Below, in pieces: positions 62,785-64,000 of a stretch of 64,000 nucleotides of DNA. The position numbers were made by a program, and so were the translations under genes. This stretch comes from Gelidibacter pelagius (GTDB taxonomy: Bacteria > Bacteroidota > Bacteroidia > Flavobacteriales > Flavobacteriaceae), in assembly GCF_017581925.1 (NCBI RefSeq), contig NZ_JAGEVG010000004.1, forward strand, positions 181,473 to 245,472, in the 5' to 3' direction. The number at the start of each line of letters is the position of its first letter. Positions within the stretch are counted from its first letter, which is position 1. The notes below the pieces were generated by a model, which saw only the letters and a list, made by a program, of their open reading frames with translations, was not told where the DNA came from and did not search any database.

Positions 62785-63339
62785 TTAGCCTAATTGTAGT
62801 TCGTAAACGTCTTGTTTTAGGTCAAATTTTTGAGTTCTTTTGAAACCTGATTTTGTCAGAATTTTGATTGAACCAATATTTTCTGGCATACATAGAGCTG
62901 ATATTTTGGTAATTCCTTGGTCTTTCATACTTTCTACTATCGCCTTAATCGCCCCAGACATAACACCCAAATTCCAAACTTTTTTGTTTAAGTAATATTC
63001 AATAAACCAAGTATCCTTAATTTTATATTGTGTTTCTGTTTCAATTCCTTTTGGTGTTATGATATTAATTTGTCCAAGTACTTCGTTATTATTTTTTAAT
63101 GTAATAAAGTGAGTATATCCTAACTGTTGATCGTACCTAAAAGTCACTCCTAATAATTCGTTGGAAACTCTTTCTTTATCATCTGTTCTTTTTTCGGATA
63201 TAAATCTAGTGTTTTCCTCATCACTTAAAATCTCAATTAGATTGTCTACAATTTGGTCGTGCCTTAATATATCTGATTGCCTTAAAGGGTGGATAATTGT
63301 CACTCCGTTGTCGAGGTTAATTGGTCGCAATCTATTCAT
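62785..63339 (-). CDS. GNAT-family N-acetyltransferase
   Basis: The protein has 184 residues. The fold order is typical of RimJ/RimL-like GNATs: VTIIHPLRQSDILRHDQI at the start, a strand HFITLKNNNEVLGQINII, the WFIEYYLNKKVWNLGVMSGAIKAIVES region corresponding to the acetyl-CoA loop, and ALCMPENIGSIKILTKSGFKRTQKF, the conserved asparagine-containing motif. The classical Q/RxxGxG/A loop is degenerate (VWNLGVM). It acetylates an unknown amine or protein N-terminus. It is preceded by the small gene at 63351-63611 (11-bp gap), and both are in the island. Confidence 0.75.
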   Translation of the reverse strand: MNRLRPINLDNGVTIIHPLRQSDILRHDQIVDNLIEILSDEENTRFISEKRTDDKERVSNELLGVTFRYDQQLGYTHFITLKNNNEVLGQINIITPKGIETETQYKIKDTWFIEYYLNKKVWNLGVMSGAIKAIVESMKDQGITKISALCMPENIGSIKILTKSGFKRTQKFDLKQDVYELQLG

Positions 63340-63350
63340 AGTCAGTTTTA

Positions 63351-63611
63351 TTAAACGAATCCTTTAAAATTATAAATATTTTCTTTCCACTCCTTAACTA
63401 AAGCTTTGAATGTGTGCCCACGTGATATATTTATGAATAACTTAATATCCTTATTAAAGACCATTACGGTGCAATCAGTGCATTTTAACTTTAACGTTGT
63501 ATATTCATTATCCCATCCCGTTAATTGATCAATCAATGTATTTCCATTTACAATTTCCAAAACTGTAACTTCAATTTCATAAATTCCAGGGTTAACTTTT
63601 TTAATGATCAT
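63351..63611 (-). CDS. Small hypothetical protein, 86 residues
   Basis: I do not recognise this protein. It begins IIKKVNPGIYEIEVTVLEIVNG and has alternating hydrophobic residues suggesting a small beta protein, with a CTDC pair (LKLKCTDCTVMVF) that could bind metal or form a disulfide. It ends 12 bp before the GNAT start on the same strand, so the two are probably co-transcribed. No signal peptide is present. Its small size lowers certainty, but the tight spacing to the next gene supports it. Confidence 0.6.
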   Translation of the reverse strand: MIIKKVNPGIYEIEVTVLEIVNGNTLIDQLTGWDNEYTTLKLKCTDCTVMVFNKDIKLFINISRGHTFKALVKEWKENIYNFKGFV

Positions 63612-64000
63612 TTTTGCATAATGTTTTTATATGAACTGCAACACTAATATAGCAGTAATAAGTCGCAACTATAAATATTGTAGCTTCATATCAAACATAT
63701 TATATATTCAGGATAGTATCAAATTTAATTCAGATTATAATCTGAGCTTTTTTCTTTTCACGGAAATTTACAAGATTCAGAGAATTTACTCTCTGACTTT
63801 ATTTGATAAATGATAAAAAATCATTAAAATAGAGAACTATATGTTAATAGTGAAAAATGATTTTCAGCATTGCAAGAAAAATATTTCTGACCTGTAATTA
63901 ATGAAGGATGGATTTCCATGTTAAAAGCAAATGAAAAATGAAAAAATTAAGCCAAATTTTTCACATATGGTTCCTGTCGTTTAATGACAGCACAGATCCT
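63612..64000. other. Terminal AT-rich gap
   Basis: No gene is supported in the last 389 bp. The only reading frame of note (60 codons on the plus strand) is not protein-like. A small hairpin CTGTC/GACAG lies at about 63976-63992. Confidence 0.4.

Noticed and set aside
63631..63813. A 60-codon plus-strand reading frame
   Set aside because: Low-complexity AT-rich composition; no start signal or family pattern.

Overview
The window is a chromosomal segment of a Gram-negative Bacteroidota bacterium, most likely a member of the Flavobacteriaceae. The support is: a SusC/SusD pair, a PorV/PorQ-type barrel, a large alpha-2-macroglobulin, many signal peptides ending in AQ or a lipobox, weak Shine-Dalgarno sequences, and promoters with the Bacteroidota -7 element TAnnTTTG.

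Layout. Positions 1-10300 hold envelope and housekeeping genes: the start of lnt, a PorV-like barrel, pssA, a DUF808 membrane protein, the tightly packed minus-strand cluster kpsF-tatC-CxxC decarboxylase-like protein-lptB, and divergent recQ. Positions 10600-25960 carry a lipoate ligase, a 1006-residue TPR protein paired with a plugless TonB-receptor-like barrel, a Fic protein, an amidohydrolase lipoprotein, a methyltransferase, a NamZ-like muramidase divergent from a LolC/E-type permease, and a cysteine synthase. Positions 25960-26800 are a non-coding block with two tandem copies of a four-hairpin repeat. Positions 26800-41330 encode a 2022-residue alpha-2-macroglobulin, a TPR protein, Mpl, an FKBP isomerase, a DUF3124 lipoprotein and two S9 peptidases. 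Positions 41779-42310 are a rearranged remnant in which the start of a tetR-type gene runs into the end of a membrane-protein gene. A SusC/SusD pair follows. The glyoxylate-shunt genes aceB-aceA lie divergent from an ScfR/RamB-like regulator, with a perfect palindrome between them.

Positions 52917-64000 look like a mobile or defence island. Just after a perfect terminator palindrome, the last 19 nt (with CCA) of a tRNA, probably tRNA-Pro, remain on the minus strand, and the tRNA body is replaced by very AT-rich DNA. This is the pattern expected at one end of an element integrated into a tRNA 3' end. Inside are a 1886-residue protein (N-terminal nuclease-like domain, STAND-type NTPase, long helical C-terminus: an Avs-like anti-phage candidate), a frameshifted gene remnant cut by an IS21-family element (istA-istB), a CoiA-like nuclease candidate, a GNAT acetyltransferase and a small unknown protein. 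The other end of the island is not in the window.

Intergenic regions are rich in degenerate word-like repeats (CAGTCGGCAGT, CTCTGTGAATCTCTGTG and AAGAACCAAGAACCAAG types). Two such sequences seem to be embedded in coding regions, in the linker of the NamZ-like lipoprotein and in the alpha-2-macroglobulin. No complete tRNA, rRNA or CRISPR array was found. All calls come from reading the sequence; no database search was run.
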